Shown here piece after piece: positions 9,689-19,899 of a stretch of 23,520 bases of DNA (within the stretch, counting starts at the first letter, position 1; every line of letters starts with the position of its first letter). Position numbers and translations under genes: made by a program. The notes under the pieces are model-generated. The model was not told where the DNA came from. It did not search any database and worked only from the letters and a program-made list of their open reading frames with translations. The stretch is from Discostella pseudostelligera (Eukaryota > Bacillariophyta > Thalassiosirophyceae > Thalassiosirales > Thalassiosiraceae), in the NCBI GenBank assembly GCA_036940085.1, contig JALLBK010000184.1, positions 1 to 23,520 on the forward strand, given 5' to 3'.

Positions 9689-10351
9689 ATGGCCAACATA
9701 ATATGATAACTACCTCCCGCTTGACAAATAATTATCTCAATCATAAGGAGGACTTAATGGAATGTTAATGATTGCAGCAACGACGAATGTAGAGATATCT
9801 TACCGAACATAGAAAAGGCAATGCCAATCGTTACAAGACCTTCTTTCTCCCGCCAATTCTACGCCACGTGTAAGTTGTTGAGTCGAGTCATCAACCTAGA
9901 TATCTCCCGCCAAATTATTTATGCTTATCTCCCGCCAAAGTTTTGCCCCTTACCTTTTACTTGAAGCGAGATTTTCACTTGGGACTTTGGTATATTTCTA
10001 CGAACCAATATCGCTGATTTTATTTCTTCGACTCCTCGCTTTGGGGCCCACCATCTCATTGCAAATTTCTTGAAGGTGAGCCTGACCATGGCGGCCGCGT
10101 TGCTCCTATCTAGGGACTCGGTCCAGACTCGGAGGAGGCCACGGCGGTTTCACTGCTTACTCGCACTCGGTTGTTCATCCAAGCTTGCGGTGTGGCGCTT
10201 CGTGTCATTTTTTCGACGGCATTCTCGTCACTCGTCATGAAGTCTTCGCGCACATCTGATCGGAGGCAGCGTCCTCGAAAAATTGATATCCACTTACAGT
10301 AATTCTTCTCGCACTCTCCCATACTCTTTTATTTTTTCAGAATTAAATAAA
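9689..10351 (+). promoter_or_regulatory. P1/P2 gene promoter and 5' leader with a 5'-UTR intron
   Basis: After the cobS stop come three like-oriented CCCGCC elements: TCTCCCGCCAA at 9846-9856, TCTCCCGCCAAA at 9903-9914 and TCTCCCGCCAAAG at 9928-9940. A CACGTG box lies at 9865-9870. A probable 5'-UTR intron runs from GTGAGC at 10076 to a T-rich TTTTTTCAG ending at 10340, leaving only 11 nt before the ATG at 10352. I found no gene in the interval; the minus-strand frame at 10110-10322 lies across the intron and looks like a chance frame. The intron is predicted from its splice sites only. Confidence 0.6.
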
Positions 10352-10901
10352 ATGGTTGTATCAAGTCTCGAAGGTCTATCTGACGCACAGAAGCAGGAGC
10401 TCGTTGCGTCGCTCTCCGCAATTGTCGTCGGCTCGTCTGGAGCCGAGGTGTCAGCGGAGGCACTCAGTGCTGTGGCAACGGCCAGTGGAAACAGCCTCTC
10501 GGGAGCATGGGCGTCTGTTTTTGCATCGGCTCTTGAAAAGGTGAGAGAAAATCTTGGAGTGATTGATGCTGTAGTGTCTTTATCGTTTTGTGATTTACTG
10601 ATTGATGTTGTCGTCATCCTTGTGCAATGTTTCAGGCTGGATCAATTGACAAGTTCTGTTTAGCACCAGGAGGTGGCGGTGGAGGAGGAGGTGGAGGCGG
10701 CGGTGGAGGAGCAGGTGATGCTCCAAAGGCGGCCGCGGCAGTAGTTGAAGAAGAGGTTGAAGAGGCACCCCCGGCTGTAGACAGTAAGTTCATCCCAACA
10801 ACATGATGTCAATCGAATAAATTCATTCTCACACACCATTCTCATCTATGTGATATCGTACAGTGTTTGGTGGTGGTGATGGAGATGGAGGTGACTACTA
10901 G
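10352..10901 (+). CDS. 60S acidic ribosomal stalk protein P1/P2
   Basis: CDS exons are 10352-10540, 10636-10783 and 10864-10901, with GT-AG introns and matching phases; the product has 124 residues. Residues 1-70 are the helical dimerisation domain (LSDAQKQELVASLSAIVV onward). They are followed by a run of 14 Gly, an Ala/Glu-rich hinge and the C-terminal tail MFGGGDGDGGDY. P1/P2 dimers bind P0 on the large subunit and recruit elongation factors through this acidic tail. The family tail is usually DDDMGFGLFD in animals and fungi; the MFGG(G)D...Y form is an algal-type variant as I remember it. The spacing and start fit P1 slightly better than P2, but I do not separate them firmly. The third exon supplies only the tail. 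An AATAAA lies at 10904-10909. The gene converges with RAD52. Confidence 0.87.
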
Positions 10902-11101
10902 AGAATAAAACAATCTGGGGACATATTTAATACTTACATTTACTTCAACATATTGTCTCTCATTTGATTGATTGTTATCGCAAGCGAAATCAAGGACTGA
11001 AGAGAATGCCATGTTATACTGAGTTTTCACGAGCATTATTTACAGTTGTTATGAAGCTACGTTATGTTTGATGTAGCGGATGAGGTCAGAGGCACCCGAA
11101 A

Positions 11102-12697
11102 TTAGCAATTGTATGGATTCTTGGCCCACTTTGCATCAAGTCCTGCTGCACACGGTGTCTGCATTGTGTCGCTCTTTCGTTTCAACGACTGAGCAATGGT
11201 GGATGACTGACTTTGCTCGAACACCAACGCCTGACTCATTGTACCATGGGAGCCGAACATCGAAGGTATGGCGTCATTATTGCCGTCGGAGTAATTCGCA
11301 ATGTACGCTGTGGTCGGAGATTCCGGTGCGCCACGTGAAGTGCCGGGACGTGCCGGCAGGTTCAGTCCATTCTCCACTGGGAGACTAACAGGCTTTGCAT
11401 TTTCTTTTTCACTGTTAGTGCCCACGTTGGCAGGGTTGTGCCGTAAATCAAACATTGACAGATCGACTGACGAGCTCTTGTTAATGGGTACACTCGCCGT
11501 TCGGTTGATTGGAGTCACTCGAGCAAGGGGGGGAGTTTTAGCCGATGAAGGGGCAGTATTCATATTTTGAGTGGTATTGCATGCTCCATGATGAGGTTGG
11601 ACGTGAGATGGTTTCACTTCATATTGTTTCGCTGTGTTCAGATGTTCCATGACGACATTTCCAACATATTGTGTTCTTGGCTTTTGCTCTGCGAGTACAT
11701 TAGAAGGCTTTGCATTATTGATCGTTTGATCCATTGGAGCCCACTTTGTCTCCAATGCGGCTTGTGCAGAATTCGAAGCAATCATACCCTGGGTACCGCT
11801 GCCTGTATTATTTTGACGTGCCTTCTCGCTGTCCTTCTCAAATCCAAACCTACTGTTCGCACGGTCAATGTCCAACATATCAAGTGCTTCTTTGAGAGTG
11901 GGAGGTGCATTGTTCGCATTAAAACCATCATGATACAAGCTATTCCCCAACTTTTCACCAAAATGACGCGCGGCTCGTTTCATTGCATCTGTCACGGCTC
12001 CTTTCAGTGCATTTCCACTGGCTGTTGCTAGAGACTTATCGATCGCATCGCCTGCTCCACAATCCTCTTTGGTGGAAACGAGAGCGAGTGATTTTGAAGT
12101 TCAAGCTGGTAGAATCTGCTATACATAGTATTGACAAATTGACAGGCTTACCTCGATACACACCAGATCGTTGATGAGTAACACGGGCAGTTGCAATGTA
12201 GGAAACATGGTATCGACCTTGTTCGTCTTTAATTGGCTCCTCGCGGGTGGTATTTTTCACCTCGAGGCACCAACCATCATAGCCAAATGTTTCATTCAAA
12301 ATCTTTGTTACCATATCTCCACTCATGTAACTGAGTTTCTTTCCTCCTGGACCTGCGTGTTCAGAGTTGAGACGGAAGTGTTTGAGCCAATAGCCGTCAG
12401 CAACTATAACATTGCAGTGGTCACAGCACTATGCTCACCCTTCCGCGACGAAACTTCAGAACGTAGTGGTTTTGTCGATAAATATCGTTCTACTGTGATG
12501 GGATTCTGCGAACGATAGAGCAATGGCATCACTTTGAAATTGAGAATGTCGCTCATCGGCTCGACGCATCGGCAAATCAAACGAGACAAAATGACGCAAC
12601 GTACTCCTTTGTGATCGCGAAGAATGCTTCCGTCGGCGTTCGATATGAAATCTTTATTGAAATTTCCGCCCGTTTGTTCACTTTGTACTGGTGCCAT
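11102..12697 (-). CDS. RAD52: RAD52 recombination mediator / strand-annealing protein
   Basis: Exons (minus order) are 12697-12439, 12352-12152 and 12066-11102, giving 474 residues. The first contains a probable extra in-frame intron, 12604-12506 (GTACGT to GCAG, 99 nt); if it is spliced the protein has 441 residues. The conserved N-terminal DNA-binding ring domain is clear: RYLSTKPLRSEVSSRKG, then PGGKKLSYMSGD, NETFGYDGW, ARVTH and finally AVTDAMKRAARHFGEKLGN, which mirrors the family motif TDALKRALR-FG-LGN. RAD52 anneals complementary single strands and assists RAD51 loading in the nucleus. The roughly 270-residue C-terminal half is polar and poorly conserved; I cannot point to RPA- or RAD51-binding motifs with confidence. 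It is divergent from RPC4 across a promoter with two GGCGGGAACT elements, which would fit S-phase expression. Confidence 0.9.
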
Positions 12698-13073
12698 TCT
12701 ATGATGCTCACTGGGTGGCTAGAGAGAGAGGTTGGATAGTAAGGGTGCGGCGGCATCGGCATCGGCCAATTCATTGTGCCGGATGATTTTGTTCGGAGAC
12801 CGGAGACCGCCGCTGCGGCGGAGGGCAAAGATGGTTGCTGGAGGAATCAATAAATCAAAGCACATGTGGATAGATACTGATTCCTATATCAAGGTTTTGG
12901 AGGGAACTTGAATTTTATGGCGGGAACTTCAACTTATTGGCGGGAACTCCTTGATTTTTTGTCGGGATCTTTGCGTCCACTCAAATCGTCATCATCGGCG
13001 TCGGATGGACACAATAATCATGAATCATGATCTTCCATCCTAGCCCCCATCATCAACAATACAGTTCAATAAC
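12698..13073. promoter_or_regulatory. Divergent RAD52/RPC4 promoter with tandem GGCGGGAACT
   Basis: Between the two start codons the 10-mer GGCGGGAACT occurs at 12919-12928 and again at 12939-12948, exactly 20 bp apart, about two helical turns. A weaker relative, TTGTCGGGAT, follows at 12959-12968. Both strong copies are preceded by AT or TT, matching the E2F-like form seen elsewhere in the window. The region otherwise holds no open frame of interest. Confidence 0.6.
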
Positions 13074-14568
13074 ATGCCACCGAAAAGCGCACCATCCCAA
13101 GCCGGGAAATTCAGGCCATTGAAACGCCCTGTCAAGAAGACAGATTCGTCGCCCTCGGACTCGGCCACAGCTTCTGCTGGCGCTGGGACGGATGGCGACA
13201 CTGATGGAAGTCGAGGCCGCGTCGGCGTCAGTGGACAGAGTCCTCCGCGGGGAGGAGGACGGGGCACACAACAACAATCTCAGCCAGCTGGTCGTGGTGG
13301 TCGCGGACGAGGTGGTAGAGGAGGAAGAGGTGGACGATTCGTCATCCCTACCGGTACGGCATTTTTTACTGGCGAGGCCGCCAAACGTAGTGACGCTAGT
13401 GCAGTAGTTGCGGATGGGGGTGCTAATGTGGCAGGTAATATACCAAGAGTGACCACGGGAGCGGCTGCGTCCTCTAAAACTAGTAGGGCCGCACGTTCGA
13501 CAGCTGCACGGACCAAGGGGGGGGAGGGGGAGGAAATTATTGTCGGTGAAATGGTAGACTTGGATGAATATGGTGGCGATCGTGAAGAAGGTGCGAAAGG
13601 TGCATTACGAAGCAGTAAAAGATCGGGCGACTCGCATCGTTTTCATGATGATAATCAGTTGGATGAGGTTGCGGTAAACAACGCTGGATCTTTGGATCTA
13701 TATTCGTATGATTCGGATTCTAGCATGGAGATGGAGACTGTTGGGCGTAGACAGAAACACAGCGGTGACTCCACCATGCCACCGACACAGTTACCATTTC
13801 CTCTTGCTCCCCATCAACAAACAATGTATGATTGTCAGGAAGAAAGATTTGATGAGGAAAAGAAAATGTCGGATGGTGAAGTAGCCGCTGCGTCAGTTAC
13901 AAATATATCTTCCAAACTGAGTGATCCTCCGTTGCGATCTCCATTCCTGAATCTATCATCTGTCTCGGAGGAATTGAAGCAAATTGAGACGAATTCCTGG
14001 TTCTTAATGAAGTTCCCAACTCGATTGCCGCTTTTAGATACCTCGTCTTCATCGACTCATGCATCGAAGAAGAAAGCCGCCCGCGTTAAGTCCGAATCAA
14101 ATGACGATAATTACGGTGACCCAGATGCCGTGGGAAGTTCCAACATCGACACGAGTATAGCAGGGGGGGCTAGTTTTCTTGCATCTTCATCAGTGTCAAA
14201 TGGACCACTTGGATTCGATGACACATTGAAAGATACTGCTGCTGGAAGGTATGGCAAAATTGTTGTTCGCAAAAGTGGGAAGACAGAGCTGATTATAGGT
14301 GGAGGAGGCGGTAGTCCGAAGGTAAGTATTGATCGTGTTATCGTATCCATTTATTCCTTTGGCAAATTTCATTCACGATACGTGCGTTCGGCTCCTTGTC
14401 AACAACTTTTAATAGGTTCGTCTTCTCCTACATGAAGGGCTGCAATGTGGTTTCCGCCAAGAGGCAGTGTGCATTGATCCGGATATGGCAATTTTCGCGT
14501 CGTTGGGCAGTGTAGACAAATCGTTGATTGTGACACCTGATGTAGAACGTGCATTTGCATTTTCGTGA
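13074..14568 (+). CDS. RNA polymerase III subunit RPC4 (POLR3D/Rpc53)
   Basis: Exons are 13074-14321 and 14416-14568, joined by a phase-0 GTAAGT...AATAG intron; the product has 466 residues. The conserved RPC4 C-terminal region is evident: GRYGKIVVRKSGKTELIIGG (about 391-410), then the second exon with LHEGLQCGFRQEAVCID and LGSVDKSLIVTPDVE. RPC4 pairs with RPC5 in a TFIIF-like subcomplex of Pol III and acts in initiation and termination. The N-terminal half is disordered and basic, with an RGG-type stretch at residues 72-88 that may bind RNA. RPC4 proteins are usually about 400-420 residues; the excess is low-complexity sequence. The first ATG after the promoter is used. The gene converges on the unknown gene at 14923-15956. 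Confidence 0.87.
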
Positions 14569-14922
14569 AGAGGACGAGTTATGATGTGGTCGTCAGCTGG
14601 TTAGAGATGTTGATGGTTGATAAATAATGATAACCGAGGGAGCATTCCAACTCGAAGGAAAGTAAGTTATGATGACTACCACCATTGAGATATGGAGCCC
14701 ATCCCAAACTGGCTAGGAGACATCTATCGGCTGAACATCGATCATATTGTTACTTTTCCAGATCTGTTATGGTGGATTCAGACGAATACTCGGGAACACA
14801 ATACTATTATCCACATATATGATTATCGTCATCTACCTAATAGCGCACCTATTATGCAATCGATTTCTGAATGACGTCGATATCTGTTCCTACCATTTGT
14901 ATTTCACTTAGAACTGTTTCGA
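14569..14922. other. Convergent 3' intergenic interval
   Basis: This lies between the RPC4 stop and the 3' end of the next minus-strand gene. The only frame, a 60-codon ORF at 14692-14874, is rich in Ile, Asn and His, has no family motif and sits in a 3'-flanking region. I see no gene, terminator hairpin or RNA here. Confidence 0.5.
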
Positions 14923-15956
14923 TTAGAGACCATCCATCTGCGCCATGCACCTCTTGACAACATCCGCAGTGATCACTTTATTCCCCTTCTCCATCTTAGC
15001 AGTCTCGTTCAAGATTTTTTCCAACATTACCTCCTGCGCTTTGTTGATTCTCTCAGCCATCACCAACTGCTGCGATGTCGCCAACCTGCTCATCTTTTGA
15101 TCGATTCCCGTCCTCTTCAAGCATCGTTGCATGATCTCATTCATGTATGACCTTAATTCATCTGGGCTATTGAAATCTCTGGCAATTGCTGATTCATCGT
15201 TTCCGCATTCGACCGCTTCCTCGTCATCCGATGCGGAGGGAGATGGAGGGGGAGACGGGTCGCCTGCCTTGCGGAAATGCATTATCTCCTCCGACGATAT
15301 GGTGAGCAAAGTTGAATTCGAAAGAAATGCCACATCCTCTATAGACGGTTCGTCAAATCCCAACTCTAGACAGCGGCAGTTGTTGGTATCACTCGCTAAC
15401 AGAACGGCACGTACACAAATGGAATCTTGTCGCAATTCTTACCTTCCAATGGCGAGTAATAGAGTTGGTAGATCGGCACTTTTAAGCTTGATGATGGGAT
15501 AGAGGAATTTGCGCTCTCGTTCCTTTCTTCATCCGTTAGTGTGTGAAACTCATTCAACTTTGCCTTAAGCGTGGCCGGCCACCAAACTGAAACGATCTTT
15601 GGACTAGCGCCGGCCTCTGATGGTGATGCATGCTCTTCATCTTCATCGCCGATATTCCATTTAACTGCAGTATCGACAACATCAAAATAAATGGAAAAGT
15701 TGTTTAATGAGACAAAAATTATCGTGGACTTCTCCGCTCCAGGGCGACATTCATTATTTTGCACCAGACGTGGTATGTTGTGAAACTCACCCTCAATGCA
15801 GTCACCCATTTTGAAGCCGAGGGCTGCGGCTACGTCGGCAACCTCCTCCGATGGCACGACGGCACTGCCCTCATTGCTCTTCCTTCTCTTTGGAGGGGCG
15901 TTGAGAGGCATTGTCGCCGCTGGAAGCTTTCTATTTTCCTCCTGGTGGGGGTCCAT
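14923..15956 (-). CDS. Unrecognised probable nuclear protein
   Basis: Two exons, 15956-15443 and 15395-14923, are joined by a very short 47-nt intron (GTAAGAA to TGTTAG) and give 328 residues. I do not recognise the family. Residues 19-27 (LNAPPKRRK) look like a nuclear localisation signal. Residues about 45-205 appear to be beta-rich, with IVSVWWPATLKAK, VPIYQLYYSP and EPSIEDVAFLSNSTLL in order; this spacing recalls small Tudor- or PWWP-like barrels, but that is only a resemblance. An acidic, Pro/Ser-rich linker (213-245) leads to a helical C-terminus (248-328) that ends NKVITADVVKRCMAQMDGL. The ATG at 15956 has a good context (ACCATGG); an in-frame ATG at 16034 is possible. A GCGCCAAAAA element lies 113 bp upstream. 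Confidence 0.7.
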
Positions 15957-16334
15957 GGTGGTTTTGGTTGAATTGATGATGCGTTTGTGCTGCATCCGCG
16001 TTCCCGATGGACGGTACACTTGGGTACTTACCATACCCTGCGTACTGTACGTTACAAAATCTGGAACCGCGCCAAAAATAATGATCACCCCAGAGCGCAG
16101 CCGTTACATGCGTGCATCATTATTTGTCATTTGCAGTACAGTCTCATCTTCACAGATCGCTTCTACCATAACCATACCCTTTGGACGATGGATCGCTCCT
16201 TATTAGGATGTACAAAATGCAATTGCGCCAGCTTGTTTCATATGATCATACTCTAGATTTAACAAAGGGGAAGTTCGCAAACTGCATGAGTTGCTACGGT
16301 ACTCCTCCTCTCTAATTTTTCAGCCAAAGCTCTC
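15957..16334. promoter_or_regulatory. Upstream region of the unknown gene, with an E2F-type GCGCCAAAAA site
   Basis: Read on the minus strand, the site at 16069-16078 is TTTTTGGCGC, the textbook E2F form TTTSGCGC, at a plausible promoter distance from the ATG at 15956. The rest of the interval is the 3' flank of the chitinase gene, which ends at 16335. A possible extra 5' exon or 5'-UTR intron (GTAAGTACC near 16031) cannot be decided from sequence alone. Confidence 0.5.
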
Positions 16335-19259
16335 TTATGAATTTAGTGTTGTCATGACTTTTTTGAAGTTCTCAGACCTCTCAAACCCGCCATCGACCGG
16401 CCCGGCGGCACAAGGAGGGTTGTGGCATCCACGGTTGACGATACCACTCACGGCATCAATAAACGAATTGTCTGCCATTCCATCGTCGACATATTTCTTG
16501 AGCTCGGTGATGTAATCCCATCCACCAACATTGTAGCTCTGCAGTGATTCGATCCAATAAAACATGCCCGCAATCCACTTTAACTCCTTGTGTTCTTCAC
16601 TGGAGCATATGATTTGCGGATCCTTGCAGAAGTCAATTTCGGGGTATCGGCTATCTCGTCCCTCATCTTGTGCGCGTTTGCCAAGAAAATAATTCAGCTT
16701 GCCAAAATTACAGACGCCAGTGGTTTGTATGACTCCCCGACCCCACCAACAACAGCCCTCCACATCTGTTCGGCCACTCCGATTGGCAACAGGACTAGTA
16801 TTGTCAACTCTCCCAGCCTGTTGGCCCTCGTAATCGGTACAGGACTGAGGTGGGGTTGCCCACGGATTGTCGCATTGATAATTGTAATCCCAAAATCCAG
16901 TAAAAGGATACTCCGACTTTGGCCCACAGAACATGGGGCCCGGCGCTCCATACCATTTGGCGTGAGTCGTCCCTTTGATGGACATTTGCGGGTCAACCTT
17001 GCATTCCATGTGTTTCTCAGCCTCGGAGCAGTGATAGTCCTGATAGCTCTGTCCCAGCTGGCCGCATGCATTCGACAGTGGATATTTCATGTCGACTAGG
17101 TCCCAAGAGTTCTCGTCACACCTGCAGTTTTGAGAAAAGATTGAGAACGAGATATTCGAGCAAACAAAACGATAGTTTCGAGGCAACAACCAGTGCAAAA
17201 ACTCACGCGTCGTATTGTATTGTTTCCTTCATACTCTGGGACAAATGAAAAGCAGAGACATATGAATTAGAAAGATGCAACAGCAATGAAGAGAAATGAC
17301 AGCAACGCATTCAACAGACGTGTGCCCATTCAAGTCGCTTACCTGACCAAGAAAGGCAGCAATGTTCACCAATCCATAGAGATATCCATTTTGACTGTNC
17401 ATTCAAGTCGCTTACCTGACCAAGAAAGGCAGCAATGTTCACCAATCCATAGAGATATCCATTTTGACTGTCATCGCCTAGATAAAATCTTTTCCCTGCA
17501 ACTCCAGCCTCTACCATAACTTTCAATCCATCGATGAAGCCTTTGTATCGATACACCTCAGATGGAGTTGAACCTTGATATAAGAATAGCGTGTCATCAA
17601 TGAGAGAACTTTTTGATTCAAGAATATCATATACTCTATTGACGGTTAAACTGGTGTTGGCATCGGCGGCGTTCCCAGTCGGTGTCGGTGGTGTTGGTAT
17701 TGCTGGTTTCGGTTTGCGAGTCGGTTGGTTTGCAGGTTTTGATACCGACGGTTCCATCGGCCGTGGTGTTATCGGTCTCGGCTTTGGATTTGAGGCCGGA
17801 TTGGATTGGGAGGTGGAGATTGCCGGTTTGTTCGGTTTATTTGCCGGTCGTGACGCCGTCGGCCGTCGCGTAGGACGTCCGTTTTGACCAGAGCCAATAA
17901 CTGCATTGTTTTTGCAAGATCCAATCGGGTACCAAACTAATTTCCAATACTTCTTGTTTGAGGGCTGGAATTNCTGCATTGTTTTTGCAAGATCCAATCG
18001 GGTACCAAACTAATTTCCAATACTTCTTGTTTGAGGGCTGGAATTTTGGCTTGTGACACCATTGCGACACTGTGCATCGAAAGTTCTTCCCTTTCCAACT
18101 GACAAGCTCCCCTCTCACATATGATGACTGTGCTTGGAATTTCGGTGCACAGTCTTTGCCAGAACCATTGCTATTCACCATCGAAGGGCTAGAAAGTCGA
18201 GTTGGCCGTTTTGTTGGCGGTTTGACTATACTCAACATCATATCTTTGGAGCAATCACCCAAAGGCTACCGAGTGAAACATTACCGATGAAGATAAAATG
18301 GCGCGTGGTGGGAATAGATGAAGAGATGATGTAAGTAAAATCATTGCGCTAAAATAACAAACAGGTGCACTAAATAACAATAATGCACTCACAATCCAAG
18401 CGGAGATTGAACCTTTAGTACCTGGAGCATACGCCTCGAGGCCGCACCACTGTGTGTACGGATAGTTCTTGCACTTGTAATTTTTGCTATTTTTGGATGC
18501 CAGCTCACCAGCATCGTATTCCTGTAGTTTGAATGCTGGAGCACATTGAGGAAGTTGTTCCACCCTGCCACTGCCATTGTCATTGGTGTTCATTAGCGAA
18601 ATTGTTTGAGCTTCCGCTGTAAGTACTGGCTTGTCGTTCGCTCCGTATTGACTGCCTTCAGTGGTGGCTGATATTGCGAGAATGGTAACTGGAGATTTTT
18701 CACATTTTTCACCGAAATTGAGCAGCTGATTATGAAATGATTGTCGGTTGCCATTAGGGACATACTTCCACGCAAGAGATCACATGTACGATGCCAGAGA
18801 TTATTTTGTACTTACAATCCACGCCTCGCTCCAATATCCTGATGCTCCCCCAGGTGCGTAACTCCCATTGCTGCACCACAATGAATACGGGTGTGGTCTG
18901 CATTGGTACATCTTACCCTTCCGGCTAACGATGTCACCCGGTTGGTAGTCTGTGCTAGACGAGTATGCCGTAGCACACTCTACCATCGACCTGCTATTAC
19001 TACCGGATAATGATGAAGGTGACGATTCTTCGAGGGTGCTCCGTCCGCCATCCCGCCTTCGCCCTCGTCGTTGCTGAGGTCGCTGTTGCTTACGATCGTG
19101 AATCACCGTAGCGTCATCGACTATTGCTGTTGCTGCGGCCATTGACGACCGCCATGGTGACGACAACAGCAGGCTCGAGCCGCTTAGGCAAATGATGGTA
19201 CACCATGATGTCCTCCTCAACATCGGGGCAAGGCGCTTGTTTTCGTTCGTGATTTTCAT
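16335..19259 (-). CDS. Secreted modular chitinase: three chitin-binding-like modules plus GH19
   Basis: Exons (minus order) are 19259-18816, 18764-18393, 18265-17416, 17235-17207 and 17121-16335. Exon 3 contains a spurious 73-nt duplication (see 17901-18045); without it all phases match and the product has 802 residues. A second such duplication (17327-17471) covers the exon 3 donor and intron 3. Residues 1-45 hold a hydrophobic export signal. Three Cys/Trp/Tyr-rich modules follow at about 94-148, 221-272 and 310-365. Each has a C-A...Y..G(D/E)-(I/L)-(V/A)-S start and the first two end in AWI, resembling small chitin-binding domains. A Pro/Lys/Thr linker (378-447) precedes the GH19 domain (about 452-802), with [31 protein letters not shown] and [11 protein letters not shown]535 aligns with the GH19 catalytic acid. 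The enzyme would hydrolyse chitin outside the cell; diatoms of this group make beta-chitin fibrils, so wall or fibril turnover is a plausible role. Confidence 0.87.
17327..17471. repeat. 72-nt perfect duplication around a single N (assembly artefact)
   Basis: Bases 17327-17398 are repeated exactly as 17400-17471, separated by the N at 17399. The copy spans the chitinase exon 3 donor site, so two donors appear. The same 72-nt length and single N occur at two other places in the window, which points to unmerged contig ends and not to a biological tandem repeat. Confidence 0.92.
17901..18045. repeat. 72-nt perfect duplication around a single N (assembly artefact)
   Basis: Bases 17901-17972 are repeated as 17974-18045 with an N at 17973. 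The duplication falls inside the third chitin-binding module of the chitinase. It adds 73 nt and shifts the frame; removing one copy plus the N reconnects the module (ending [11 protein letters not shown]) to the Pro/Lys-rich linker in one open frame. Confidence 0.92.
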
Positions 19260-19899
19260 TGTAATAATATTAACACGCCATTGTCGTTTGTCGTGGTGAG
19301 GGAGGGAGGTGTGTTGGTACTGCGTGGAGTATTCGTATTCCTATCGTATGTCGGATCTCATGGTCGTCACGGGAGAGTGAAGAGGAAATCGATGGGGGCT
19401 GGGGCGGCTGGGCTGAATGAAAGGGACAATAAAAAATCAGAATAGATCAGCCCCACAAGCCTGCCCTCGGCTGTCTGTCCTTCGACGGTGACTTCAAAAT
19501 CGAACCAAACCCCCTCAAACCTCAAACCCCCCAGAGACCATGATGTCGACCATGCCCTACGATATCTAGACCTTCCACTCTACTTCAGACACCCATTGCA
19601 CACGCAGTAGCTCCCTATGAACCTCTCAATTACTATACTTGCAGAAAATATGGTAGCTTCTGTTGGGCGGCCCTCTAACCGATATTGTGTTCGGCAGCCT
19701 ATCCGCTGGCAGATACTCTCTCAGCATAGCTCAAGGAATTTGCAATCGACTAATTACAAGTACTCCTACTAGGTAGTCATCTACTATTATTTTTACCATT
19801 GTCAATTGTCGATATCAGGCAGCATTATTGGACCGTCTCGCTTTCAAACTAACCAGCCCTTCCGAACCGGCCGAGCTATCCTCTATCCTCGCATCATCT
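19260..19899. other. Chitinase upstream region, no supported gene
   Basis: This 640-bp interval holds the chitinase promoter on the minus strand and the 3' flank of the auxilin-like gene. It lacks the GGCGGGA elements found in most other promoters here. Frames on the plus strand near 19806-20127 overlap the auxilin 3' end antisense and have no recognisable content. I see no RNA gene or mobile element. Confidence 0.5.

Noticed and set aside
10541..10863. Box C/D snoRNA in the introns of the ribosomal stalk gene
   Set aside because: TGATG- and CTGA-like strings exist, but spacing is too short and there is no closing stem; introns of ribosomal genes often host snoRNAs, but not visibly here.
14692..14874. 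60-codon ORF downstream of RPC4
   Set aside because: Short, with no recognisable motif and located between two convergent 3' ends.
17591..17887. Plus-strand Gly/Val/Phe-rich 98-codon ORF that looks membrane-like
   Set aside because: It is the antisense of the chitinase Pro/Lys/Thr linker; repetitive codons keep the opposite strand open.
17327..18045. True tandem duplications within the chitinase
   Set aside because: Arms are identical, always 72 nt and always joined by a single N; frames become continuous only after collapsing them.
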